This document shows, one piece after another, positions 15,748 to 23,560 of a stretch of DNA of 53,649 nt. Position numbers and translations under genes: made by a program. Under the pieces are notes generated by a model, which saw nothing but the letters and a program-made list of their open reading frames with translations, did not search any database and was not told where the DNA came from. The DNA is from DAOOVD01 sp035369845 (GTDB lineage: Bacteria > Bacillota > Desulfotomaculia > Desulfotomaculales > Pelotomaculaceae). The stretch spans positions 1 to 53,649 of the forward strand of contig DAOOVD010000012.1 in the NCBI GenBank assembly GCA_035369845.1, given 5' to 3'. Each line of letters starts with the position of its first letter. The first letter of the stretch is position 1.

Positions 15748-16588
15748 ACCAAAAAAGAAAACTATTAATCGGGTTACTAATGTGGCATCAGTTCCACAAT
15801 TAAGTCCTTTTCGTTATCCCGGAGGTAAAACATGGTTAGTGCCAGAAATACGTCTTTGGTTAAATAAATTGGGCTTTCGTCCAAATATATTTATTGAACC
15901 ATTTGCTGGTGGTGGAATTGCTTCTTTAACTGCGATTATGGAGAATAAAGCAGATAAAGTTATTCTTTGCGAATTAGATCACCAGGTAGCTGCCGTGTGG
16001 CAAACCATTCTTAAGGATGCAGATTGGCTCGTTGATAAAATATTATCCTTCGATATCAACCTTAATAATGTCCGGGAACTTTTATCCAGGGAATTTACAA
16101 ACTACAAAGATATAGCTTTTCAAACACTGGTTAAAAACCGCACCCAACGGGGTGGTATCATGGCCCCTGGAGCAAGCCTTATGAATTCAGGGGAAAATGG
16201 CAAAGGGGTAACTTCACGTTGGTATCCTGATACCATTGCTAAAAGAATTAAAAAGATTCATGAATATAGGGAACGAATTGAATTTATCCAAGGTGACGGA
16301 ATGCAGATAATTGAACATTATCGAGATGATGAAAGAGTAGTTTTCTTTGTTGATCCTCCATATACGGCCGGTAGAAAGTCAGCTGGAAAACGATTATATG
16401 TGCATAACGAGATTGACCACGAAAGATTATTTGATCTTATGTCAAAAATCAGTGGAAAGTTTTTAATGACTTATGACAATACACCTGAAGTGTTAAATAT
16501 GGCAAAAAAATTTGGTTTTTATAACGAACAAGTGCTAATGAAAAACACTCATAATCAAGAGAAATATGAGCTATTAATAACAAAGTGA
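15707..16588 (+). CDS. D12-class (Dam/DpnM-like) N6-adenine DNA methyltransferase
   Basis: ATG 15707 is preferred over ATG 15686 because AAGGAGG (15694-15700) ends six bases upstream. The 293-residue enzyme has the D12 order: 'SPFRYPGGKTWLVPEI' (about 33-48), the AdoMet-binding 'FIEPFAGGG' (about 62-70) and the catalytic DPPY in 'FFVDPPYTAGRK'. It transfers methyl from AdoMet to adenine N6 and should protect DNA from the overlapping NotI-like enzyme. A D12 enzyme needs an adenine in its site, whereas the NotI prototype site GCGGCCGC has none, so this pair should recognise a different sequence. Confidence 0.88.
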   Translation: MNAIPESCPSYRIKPKKKTINRVTNVASVPQLSPFRYPGGKTWLVPEIRLWLNKLGFRPNIFIEPFAGGGIASLTAIMENKADKVILCELDHQVAAVWQTILKDADWLVDKILSFDINLNNVRELLSREFTNYKDIAFQTLVKNRTQRGGIMAPGASLMNSGENGKGVTSRWYPDTIAKRIKKIHEYRERIEFIQGDGMQIIEHYRDDERVVFFVDPPYTAGRKSAGKRLYVHNEIDHERLFDLMSKISGKFLMTYDNTPEVLNMAKKFGFYNEQVLMKNTHNQEKYELLITK

Positions 16589-16618
16589 ATCATATAAAAA
16601 ATAATAAAGGTACTTCAG

Positions 16619-16678
16619 ATGAACATACTAAACCTTCCTGAATACAATATCCTCAACGTCCAGGAAAACGATAATGCT
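16619..16678 (+). pseudogene. ISL3-family transposase, N-terminal fragment
   Basis: ATG 16619 opens 'MNILNLPEYNILNVQENDNA', closely resembling the start of ISL3-family transposases (ILNLPG...V...EE). After about 20 codons the frame runs into repeat copy B at 16679 and loses any transposase similarity. The fragment shows that an ISL3 element or its remnant sat at the right edge of the R-M cassette before the repeat junction formed. Confidence 0.55.
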
Positions 16679-17905
16679 ATCAAGGCGACACGCCATTTGC
16701 TGAGCGCGACCCCATTCGCCTGCTGGAATATGAAGGTCGGTTCTGGGTGGTAGAAGGCAAACACCGCGTATGCTTAGCGAAGAGAGCCGGAATTCAAAAT
16801 TTAGAAGCCGTTGTATATCGTTTAAAAGAGGATACAGAATCCTTGTTGATACCTGAAGGTAAACCGGGAAGATATTGTTTTTCTTCTTTTTTTAATACAA
16901 GCGCTCGAAATAATCAAGGTGCCGGGGGAACATTGGCTTATTTATGGATAAGCAGCCCTCCGGGGATAATTCCGGGAATATTCGATTTTCGCGGAGCGTG
17001 GCTGGATGTGCCTCAGAATACAGGAGGTTCTTTTACAGAGCTTTTTCCGGGACTTAAGTATAAGGTTTCAATTTGCAGGAAAGTGGAAAAGAGAGGTTTT
17101 TTCCGGCGCAAGGAGTGGCTAGTTGTGGAGTCTGAGGTTTTAATTGAGCCGGATCACTCGAAGACTAAAATTTGGCTTTTGGAAGTTACGGCTGAAGAGA
17201 TATTTTCCCAAAGATCGTTAGTCCCATCTTTCAGGACCGTATATCGTTTTGGTTGCTGGCGCAATAAACATGTAAAACAGTTGTCTCAGATGTGGTTGCG
17301 ACTGTTTTGAGAACTGGGCTGAGATCAAGCGCAAAAAACGGGAAGATATCGGAGAATACCTTAGGTTCATTGACGATGACTTGCCGGAAATGGTTAAGGG
17401 GAAAAAGGATGCTTGCGGCAATGTGTGGGATTTTAAGGATTGAGCTGACACGACAAAACAAAAAATCGCCAGTTTTCGGCGAAACAGGGATAACCCATCT
17501 CCGTCGTTTCCTTTAAAATGGGACGTGCCGGCCATGTTCCGGCGGGCCTGTATCAACACCGCCCTTGGATCAGCCCGGTCATTTTTCTCCAACCTGAACA
17601 GGTGGAGATCGCGCAAGGCCAAAGCCGAATCCAAGGGCAAAAAGTTTACCTACCGGCCTCCGGTTCCACCCCGGGAGTGGCGCTGCAACACGGTGTTTTA
17701 TGCTGGCCAGTACAAGGATTACCGGGGAACCAGTGTAATGCTCAAGCTGTTCGACGGCAACACCTGGCGTTGGGTAAAGTATCGCTTAACCGGCAGGCAA
17801 ATTCCAGACGGCTGGGAGATTGGCTGTCCCCGCGCGGTTATAAAGAAAAACCGGATCGAGATACACTTTCCGGTCGAAAAGGAAAAGCCCAAGGTTATGA
17901 AAGTT
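16679..17905 (+). repeat. 1,227-bp direct repeat, copy B
   Basis: Second copy of 13326-14552, in the same orientation. Its left junction cuts the ISL3-like fragment; its right junction runs seamlessly into the intact remainder of TnpB, so copy B carries the ancestral right flank and copy A the ancestral left flank. Confidence 0.95.
16681..17310 (+). pseudogene. 5'-truncated ParB-like gene (copy B)
   Basis: Same coding sequence as the 3' three quarters of 13097-13957, lacking the start and the first approximately 77 codons. An internal in-frame start (16747) could give 187 residues, but it has no SD and would remove part of the ParB fold. It exists only as part of the direct repeat. Confidence 0.8.
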
Positions 17906-18568
17906 GAAAAGCAAGTTAAAGATCCCGATCTGCGAATCTGCGCGGTAGATCTGAACATCGGCGACAGGCTGGCGGTGTGCGGCATATTCAAGAGCGACGG
18001 CACGCAGGTGGCCACCCGGTTCATCCGGGGCGGCGACAACCTAAACGGCCGCAGGAAGCGACTTTTGGGTATGATCGCAACCAGGCGCAGCCTTACAGGT
18101 TCCATAAACAAAGATGAGCAGGACAACAAGGATTTATGGAACAAAATCCAGCACATCGACGATTACGAAGCTCACCGAATATCCCGGCGGATAGTGGAAT
18201 TTGCCCTGGAGTACGGCGCAAGCATTATTGTCTTTGAGCACCTGGGTAATTTCAAGCCGGAGAAGGGCAAGTACAGCAGGCGGGCTAACTCCAAGCGGGC
18301 TTACTGGCTCCGGGGCAGGATATTCCACTACGCGAAGTACAAAGCCTGGGAGCACGGTATCATCACCAGCCGGGTGAACCCAAGAGACACCAGCCGGCAG
18401 TGCGCCGGTTGCGGTTCCGAAGTAACCCGGCACGGCGAGAAGGACAAACCCGAGGGATACCGGCCCGGAGCGCCCTTGTTCACCTGTCAATGCGGTAAGA
18501 AAGGCGACGCGGACCTGAATGCCGCCAGGAACATAGCCAAAAAGTTCTTCTTGAGATACGCGGCCTAA
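17525..18568 (+). CDS. tnpB: TnpB (IS200/IS605 family, RNA-guided nuclease), possibly N-terminally eroded
   Basis: From GTG 17525 the 347 residues contain the RuvC-like triad: Asp in 'ICAVDLNIGDRLAV', Glu in 'SIIVFEHLGNFKP' and Asp in 'KKGDADLNAARNI', with a zinc ribbon (CAGC ... CQC) between the last two. These are the catalytic hallmarks of TnpB, the ancestor of Cas12. Upstream sequence in other frames looks like a lost N-terminal portion, so the start and activity are uncertain. There is no TnpA nearby, and its first third is duplicated in copy A. A structured right end follows at 18569-18790. Confidence 0.85.
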   Translation: MPAMFRRACINTALGSARSFFSNLNRWRSRKAKAESKGKKFTYRPPVPPREWRCNTVFYAGQYKDYRGTSVMLKLFDGNTWRWVKYRLTGRQIPDGWEIGCPRAVIKKNRIEIHFPVEKEKPKVMKVEKQVKDPDLRICAVDLNIGDRLAVCGIFKSDGTQVATRFIRGGDNLNGRRKRLLGMIATRRSLTGSINKDEQDNKDLWNKIQHIDDYEAHRISRRIVEFALEYGASIIVFEHLGNFKPEKGKYSRRANSKRAYWLRGRIFHYAKYKAWEHGIITSRVNPRDTSRQCAGCGSEVTRHGEKDKPEGYRPGAPLFTCQCGKKGDADLNAARNIAKKFFLRYAA

Positions 18569-18790
18569 ACTCAACGACCAAAGCCTTTGCCGAAAGGTGA
18601 GGGTGGTCTGGTCTCCCATGAGCGGTAAATTCAAAACGGGGATCAGGCCGGGCCTGGCACCGCCCAAGGTATCCGTCGCCCACTACGCCCTCAATGCGGT
18701 AGCTCCCACGGGGCAATTACTGCGAGAAGCGACTACGCACGGGTGCCCGAAGAAGCCGTGGGGCTTTAGCCCATGGCGGAGTGTCACCTT
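18569..18790 (+). mobile_element. TnpB right-end / omega-RNA-like region
   Basis: No gene is seen between TnpB and about 18897. The segment is GC-rich with many short stems and ends in a hairpin GCCGTGGGGC-TTTA-GCCCATGGC (about 18754-18777), as at IS200/IS605 right ends. TnpB guide RNAs are derived from this position in known elements, so an omega RNA overlapping the tnpB 3' end is expected. Confidence 0.55.
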
Positions 18791-18896
18791 GGTTGCCATA
18801 TCTCACGACGAAATTAAAGTTTCCAATTTTTCAAAGGCTTGGCTTTCTTCTTATCTAAAAGATTGTGGTTTCGAGAAATATATTATAGTAATAGAA

Positions 18897-19004
18897 ATGA
18901 TGGTTCGCGCAGAAAAAGTATTTATGGGACTGGATGGTTTTGCCCTTTTTCTCATATTTGCGGGAGCCAACATTTCACTCTGGGCGATGGGGGGACTTTT
19001 GTGA
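18897..19004 (+). CDS. Tiny membrane protein (35 aa)
   Basis: Short frame starting MMVRAEKVFM with one strongly hydrophobic segment 'FALFLIFAGANISLW'. It has no clear SD, so its expression is uncertain. It overlaps the next small gene as GTGA, the same coupling form used throughout the window, which is the main support for it. Confidence 0.3.
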   Translation: MMVRAEKVFMGLDGFALFLIFAGANISLWAMGGLL

Positions 19005-19111
19005 GCAGCGGCTTAAAGCGTACATATGATGAAGTGTTAGTTGTTCTGTCAGGAGTTATCGCTATTTTTTCTCTTTTGTTGATCGTGAAGACTCTCTTGG
19101 GAACCGGCTAA
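19001..19111 (+). CDS. Tiny single-span membrane protein (36 aa)
   Basis: GTG 19001 follows GGGGGG (18990-18995) by about five bases. The product has a short polar N-terminus and one transmembrane helix 'VLVVLSGVIAIFSLLLIVK'. Small single-span proteins of this type can be holin-like, toxins or regulatory peptides, but nothing specific is recognised. It overlaps the preceding tiny frame by four bases. Confidence 0.4.
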   Translation: MSSGLKRTYDEVLVVLSGVIAIFSLLLIVKTLLGTG

Positions 19112-19139
19112 AGTCTTAGAGGAATGTCGGGTCGCAATA

Positions 19140-19243
19140 GAGGGGACACCTGCAACGCAGCGGCGATGGTCAACCCCGACGGCGACAACCCGCCCAACGA
19201 GATAAATTTCTTGAGCGGAGACTGGCCAGGTGACAACCGCTAA
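19140..19243 (+). pseudogene. Fragment of the CARDB-like secreted protein gene
   Basis: One hundred bases (19140-19239) align without gaps to 25831-25930 inside the secreted-protein gene at 24483-26336, with about ten differences. The translated fragment reads 'AAMVNPDGDNPPNEINFLSG' and then stops at TAA 19241. It has no start of its own and is an orphan relic of a second copy or a gene-conversion scar. Confidence 0.8.
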
Positions 19244-19264
19244 AGTGCATACTTAAGTAAGAGC

Positions 19265-19287
19265 AAACCGGACAAAGGCCGGTTTTT
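19265..19287 (+). terminator. Hairpin with T-run before the parB SD
   Basis: AAACCGG (19265-19271) pairs with CCGGTTT (19279-19285), followed by more T. The next gene's SD (GGGGTG, 19299-19304) and GTG start (19310) follow within 25 bp. Confidence 0.65.
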
Positions 19288-19309
19288 CGTGTTTTTATGG
19301 GGTGATTTT

Positions 19310-20617
19310 GTGAATAACGTGCCAGTAGGACTTTTAAAACCGCACCCGAAGAACAAAGAATTTTTTCCCGACGATATGCCAAAAAACCTCTGGCGAGAAT
19401 TAGTGGGAGACATCAAGGAAAACGGCATTATCAACCCGTTGATCGTGACGCCTGACTATACCGTTTTGGCCGGTCACTTGAGGCTGGAAGCCGCCAAAGA
19501 AGCAGGACTGACCCACGTGCCGGTAGTCATCAGGGATGTGGCTCCCGACAGCGAAGAAGCAGTGGGGCTGCTGGTGAAAGACAACCTGCTTAGAAGGCAG
19601 CTTTCGGACATGCAGGTGGCGAGGTTGATCAGAGTGTTGAAAGAGCAGTACGGGGTGAAACGGGGCAATAACCAGTATTTAGGAGGTGCTTCGGCGAAAA
19701 TCGCCGAAGCTATCGGAGTCTCTGAACGCAGGTTGCGAGAGATCAACAAACTTAATGACCTCACTCCTGAGCTTCAGGCCCTTGTAGCTTCAGAAAAAAT
19801 TGGGACAACAGCCGCTTGCGAACTAGCCTTTCTGTCTCCGGAAACCCAGAGACAGTTGCTTGCCGCTTACGGGGAAAGCATTTCCGGTCTCAAGCAAGCT
19901 GAAGCAAGAGAACTTCGCCGCAAAATCGAAGCCGAAATCAAAGTTAAAGTTGAAAGAGAAATGGCGGAACTTCAGGAAGCTGTGGAAAAACTGAAGGCAG
20001 AAAAGCGGCAGGCGGAGGTCCTGTGGGGAGACAGGGAGCGGGAACTGACGAGGGCGATAGCCGACCTGCAAGAAGCCCTCCGGGAGAGCGAAGAACATCC
20101 GGAGGTAGAGACCCTGCAAAAAGAACTGGGCGTTATACAGAAAAAACTAGCGGAAGAACGTGCCAGGGCGGAGCGGGAAAAAGAAAACTGGCAGACGCAG
20201 ATTAACTCTCTAAAAAGACAGATAACCGAACTATCTTCGCGTTCGCCGGAAGTCAAAGAGAAACTGGTTGAGGTTGTGCCCCAAAAAGTTTTGAACGAGA
20301 TTCAGAAGCTCCGCAGGGAGCGCGATGCCTACAGGGAGAGGCTCCAGGAATTGAACCAGCGGGACGAGATATTAAGGGAAACAGTCGAAGGACAGGTAAA
20401 GAAACTGGAGCAGGACGCCGCCTTTTTTACCTCCAGAGTCAATACATTTTTAAAAGAAGTTTCCCTTTTGGCATACACGGCCAGGGAATTGTACAGGTGT
20501 CGCCCGGAGATTCAGAAAGAATACGAGTCCGCTGTTCGAGCCGTCCTGAAATGGAGCGAGAACACGCTTGACACGATGGGCAATATAGAAAAAGTGATCG
20601 ACGTGGGGGTGGGCTAA
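19310..20617 (+). CDS. ParB-like partition/nuclease-domain protein with long coiled coil
   Basis: GTG 19310 is set by SD GGGGTG. The N-terminal 100 residues form a ParB domain ('LVGDIKENGIINPLIVTPDY', 'TVLAGHLRLEAAKEAG', 'LLVKDNLLRRQLSD'), followed by a helix-turn-helix ('SAKIAEAIGVSERRLREIN', about 120-140). From about residue 195 to 380 the sequence is a long, highly charged coiled coil, unusual for chromosomal Spo0J/ParB. No ParA is adjacent. A role in segregation, copy control or regulation of the element is likely. The next gene starts immediately after its stop (TAATTG). Confidence 0.85.
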   Translation: MNNVPVGLLKPHPKNKEFFPDDMPKNLWRELVGDIKENGIINPLIVTPDYTVLAGHLRLEAAKEAGLTHVPVVIRDVAPDSEEAVGLLVKDNLLRRQLSDMQVARLIRVLKEQYGVKRGNNQYLGGASAKIAEAIGVSERRLREINKLNDLTPELQALVASEKIGTTAACELAFLSPETQRQLLAAYGESISGLKQAEARELRRKIEAEIKVKVEREMAELQEAVEKLKAEKRQAEVLWGDRERELTRAIADLQEALRESEEHPEVETLQKELGVIQKKLAEERARAEREKENWQTQINSLKRQITELSSRSPEVKEKLVEVVPQKVLNEIQKLRRERDAYRERLQELNQRDEILRETVEGQVKKLEQDAAFFTSRVNTFLKEVSLLAYTARELYRCRPEIQKEYESAVRAVLKWSENTLDTMGNIEKVIDVGVG

Positions 20618-21208
20618 TTGTACAGCATTCAGGCCATGCGGGATGAAATCCGCAGGGAAGAGCGAATGGAAGTGGCGGCGGCCCTGTCACTCCTGTCATA
20701 CAGGGACGGCAAACTTTTCGACAACATGAAGGTGAAGCCGCACACGCCGACCCTGAGCAAGGCGGTGAATACCGTCCTGGGTCAGCTCTCGATCCTGGAA
20801 ATGCGCCAATGCGAAGGGGCGACAGCGAAAGTATTGGAAATAGTGGCCAGGTACCCTTCTTTCAGGGCGATACTGGATACCGAGAAGGAAAAGTTCAAAC
20901 AACACCTGCAGGTATACGTGGCCCGGCAGTTGCTGCTGTCAAAATGCAGGCAGGGAAAAATTATTTCACCTTTAGCTCAGCGTGCCGCCGTGGTGTTTCT
21001 GGAGATGCGGCTGATTGAGACGGTGGTGACTGCCAGCGTGAACCAGGCTGCAGACAAGTTCCTTGAGGGCGGAGTGAAGCCGGAGGATCTAGTGGAAATA
21101 TTGTCGGACGTGGTGAGGAAGGAATGCAACGAATTGGTTTCGAGGCTGCATGAGGAAAGCCTTCCCGGAGCGGAGACGCTTTTGCTGCCGGAAGCTGCTG
21201 TCGTTTGA
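20618..21208 (+). CDS. Hypothetical partner of the ParB-like protein (196 aa)
   Basis: TTG 20618 directly abuts the parB-like stop codon, so translation is almost certainly coupled. The product is soluble and almost entirely helical, with no membrane segment or recognised domain. Position and helical nature suggest a protein acting with the ParB/coiled-coil product, for example in partition complex assembly, but this is inference. A weak terminator-like sequence (CGGG-CA-CCCG plus T-rich tract, 21213-21240) follows. Confidence 0.65.
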   Translation: MYSIQAMRDEIRREERMEVAAALSLLSYRDGKLFDNMKVKPHTPTLSKAVNTVLGQLSILEMRQCEGATAKVLEIVARYPSFRAILDTEKEKFKQHLQVYVARQLLLSKCRQGKIISPLAQRAAVVFLEMRLIETVVTASVNQAADKFLEGGVKPEDLVEILSDVVRKECNELVSRLHEESLPGAETLLLPEAAVV

Positions 21209-21323
21209 TTGCCGGGCACCCGCTCAGTTTTCTTGTTTTTAAGAAACAATTTTTGCTCCACTGTTCCCACTAGGTAATCTCAGATATGTTTTAGAAATAG
21301 TTTTTGCAAAGAAAGGATGATGG

Positions 21324-21329
21324 TATAAT
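21324..21329 (+). promoter_or_regulatory. Probable -10 box for the GHKL-nuclease gene
   Basis: A perfect TATAAT stands at 21324-21329 with a T-rich -35 region upstream (around 21301-21306). An in-frame ATG at 21330 directly abuts this box and could not be on the transcript; the next in-frame start, GTG 21369 with AAAAGGGTGG upstream, fits the predicted transcription start. Confidence 0.5.
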
Positions 21330-21368
21330 ATGGACATAAACTTCCTTTCTTTTAAAAAGGGTGGTAGC

Positions 21369-23399
21369 GTGTATTTAGATATTTTAGGGAAAATTAGAAA
21401 TACAAAGCTTCCTTTTAGCAAACCATTGCTTCCTTTGTTTGATGCAATTGTAAATGCGATTGACGCAATAGAGGAAACAGGCCGGGACGATGGAAATATT
21501 GAAGTTCGTATTATTCGTGATAATTCTCAAGTAGGTTTGTATGACAGTCAAAATTCGCATGATAATCAAAACCCGATTGTATCTTTTGAGGTTTTTGATA
21601 ACGGGATTGGTTTTAATGAAGAACATTTCAGGCATTTTCAAACCTCTGATACGACATTCAAATTACAAAAAGGCGGTAAAGGCATCGGGCGTTTTCTCTG
21701 GTTGAAAGCATTTGAAAGAGTGCGAGTCGAAAGCATCTATTATGATAGCGGTTTATGTTTTGTTAGAAAATTTTTATTTGAACCTGTGGGTGACGGAATA
21801 ACAAATCATTCTTTAGAACAGATACCTGCTTCCGATGCGAGCACCAAAGTTGCTTTAATAGGTTTAAGAACAGATTACAGAAAAAACTGTCCTTGTGCTG
21901 CAGAAATTATCGGCAGACAAATCATACAACATTGCATGTCGTATTTTTTGTGGCCCAAGTGTCCCAATATACTTCTTGTTGATGGCAATGACAAGATATT
22001 GCTTAATAAAATATTTCATGATCAAATTTCATCGACCTCTAACTGTAGAAATTTTTCAGTTAAGGGTCGTGACTTTAAAGCGTTGTATCTTCGCCTATAT
22101 TCCGATGTAAAGCAGCATAGAATTCATTATTGTGCAAATAATCGTGAAGTTTACAATGACAATATCACTGTGTTTATTCCAGATCTTCAGAAAAGTCTTG
22201 TTGATGAAAACAAAAGGCAATTCTATTATGCGACTTACATATCAAGTGAATTTCTTGATGAAAGAGTCAACAACGAACGAACGTCCTTCGATTTGGTTGA
22301 CGATAACGATAATCTTTTCCCTGATGAAATTACAAAGGAAGATTTGCATAATGCTGTCATGTCAGAAGTTAAATCCTTTCTCCAATCCTATCTTAGGGAA
22401 ATAGAAACCCATAAAATGGAAAGAATCAGGAATTATATTTATGGTCAAGCACCAAGGTACCGCGTGCTGTTAAAATATGGCGAAAAGTATCTTCGAAATA
22501 TTTCTGCATATGGTTCAGACCAAGCATTGGATAACGAATTGTATCGTGCCTGGTCTCAAATGAAGGCAGATTTAAAAGAGAGAGGGGATGCTCTTTTAGG
22601 AAAGAAAATAGAAATTACAGACATAAATGAGTATAAAAAACAGTTCAATGATTATGCAAATCAACTGAATGATTTTGTAAAGTCCGAGTTAGCCGAGTAT
22701 ATAGTCCACAGGAAAGTCGTGCTAGATTTGCTCCAAAAATCTCTGGAATTTAAAAGTGATGGCAGATACCATTGGGAAGAAGCTCTGCATCAAATTATAT
22801 TTCCAATGCAAAAGACTTCCGACGATATTGATTATGAACGTCAAAATTTATGGGTTATTGATGAAAAACTATCCTATCATCGGTATCTGGCATCCGATTT
22901 ACCCCTTTCTTCAATAGATATGTTGAAAGTTAGTAGTCGCGAACGGCCGGATTTGATCATTTTTAATTCCCCATTTGCTTTTGTGGAAGACAATCCGCCT
23001 TTTTCGTCTGTGGTTGTGATAGATTTTAAAAGACCGCTGCGTAATGATTATTCTGATGACAAGAATCCAATTAATCAGGTCTACGGTTACGTTAAGAAAA
23101 TACGAAGCGGTAAAGTAAAAGATAAGAAGGGTCGACCAATATTACTAGCGCAGAATACGCCATTTTATTGTTACGTGCTTTGTGATTTGACAGAAAAAAT
23201 CAGAGAACAGGCGGGAAATGCCGATCTGCGCCCCATGCCGGACGGTCTCGGTTTTTTTGGTTATAACATAACGCATGGATGCTACATTGAGGTAATATCG
23301 TATGAAAAACTTATTGAAGATGCCAGGAAAAGGAATCAAATACTGTTTGATAAACTATATCTTCCTAAAAAAGAAATATCCCTAAGAGAACTTTCATAG
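21369..23399 (+). CDS. GHKL-type ATPase fused to PD-(D/E)XK-like nuclease domain (defence candidate)
   Basis: The N-terminus has the GHKL/HSP90-MutL-type ATPase motifs: N-box 'FDAIVNAIDAIEE' (Asn29), 'VFDNGIGF' (Asp77-Gly81) and 'GGKGIGR' (102-108). A long helical middle follows. Near residues 525-570, 'RPDLIIFN', 'VVVIDFKRP' and 'NQVYGYVKK' match a PD-(D/E)XK-type nuclease core with D-x-K in place of E-x-K. GHKL ATPases joined to nuclease domains occur in restriction and anti-phage systems. The gene is AT-rich, stands alone with its own promoter and terminator, and sits among accessory genes. The function as defence is inference. Confidence 0.72.
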   Translation: MYLDILGKIRNTKLPFSKPLLPLFDAIVNAIDAIEETGRDDGNIEVRIIRDNSQVGLYDSQNSHDNQNPIVSFEVFDNGIGFNEEHFRHFQTSDTTFKLQKGGKGIGRFLWLKAFERVRVESIYYDSGLCFVRKFLFEPVGDGITNHSLEQIPASDASTKVALIGLRTDYRKNCPCAAEIIGRQIIQHCMSYFLWPKCPNILLVDGNDKILLNKIFHDQISSTSNCRNFSVKGRDFKALYLRLYSDVKQHRIHYCANNREVYNDNITVFIPDLQKSLVDENKRQFYYATYISSEFLDERVNNERTSFDLVDDNDNLFPDEITKEDLHNAVMSEVKSFLQSYLREIETHKMERIRNYIYGQAPRYRVLLKYGEKYLRNISAYGSDQALDNELYRAWSQMKADLKERGDALLGKKIEITDINEYKKQFNDYANQLNDFVKSELAEYIVHRKVVLDLLQKSLEFKSDGRYHWEEALHQIIFPMQKTSDDIDYERQNLWVIDEKLSYHRYLASDLPLSSIDMLKVSSRERPDLIIFNSPFAFVEDNPPFSSVVVIDFKRPLRNDYSDDKNPINQVYGYVKKIRSGKVKDKKGRPILLAQNTPFYCYVLCDLTEKIREQAGNADLRPMPDGLGFFGYNITHGCYIEVISYEKLIEDARKRNQILFDKLYLPKKEISLRELS

Positions 23400-23401
23400 T
23401 T

Positions 23402-23430
23402 GCCGGGCCAAGCCCGGCTTTCGCGTTTTC
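23402..23430 (+). terminator. Terminator after the GHKL-nuclease gene
   Basis: GCCGGGC (23402-23408) pairs with GCCCGGC (23412-23418) across CAA, followed by a T-rich stretch interrupted by GCG. The stem starts two bases after the stop codon. Confidence 0.65.
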
Positions 23431-23432
23431 AG

Positions 23433-23484
23433 GGAACAATTTTCAAACCCAAGCGTTCCCACGAAGATTATCCGATGCTATACT
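23433..23484 (+). promoter_or_regulatory. Promoter with GGGAAC/GTTCCC inverted repeat
   Basis: TTCCCA (23456-23461) and TATACT (23479-23484) are spaced by 17 bp, a plausible sigma-A promoter for the secreted-protein genes. The -35 overlaps GTTCCC (23455-23460), which forms an inverted repeat with GGGAAC (23433-23438), so a repressor or activator site is possible. A similar layout (GAAACAATTTTT ... GTTCCCAC) occurs at 21244-21271 upstream of the GHKL gene. Confidence 0.45.
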
Positions 23485-23560
23485 GGGGGTGGAAAAACAA
23501 GGGAACAAAAACACCTGTTCGAGCGTCTAAATATGTAGAACCTATAAAGGAGGAATCGTT

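Noticed and set aside
18597..18896. N-terminal extension of the tiny membrane ORF
   Set aside because: Runs through the TnpB right-end structure and encodes no plausible protein.
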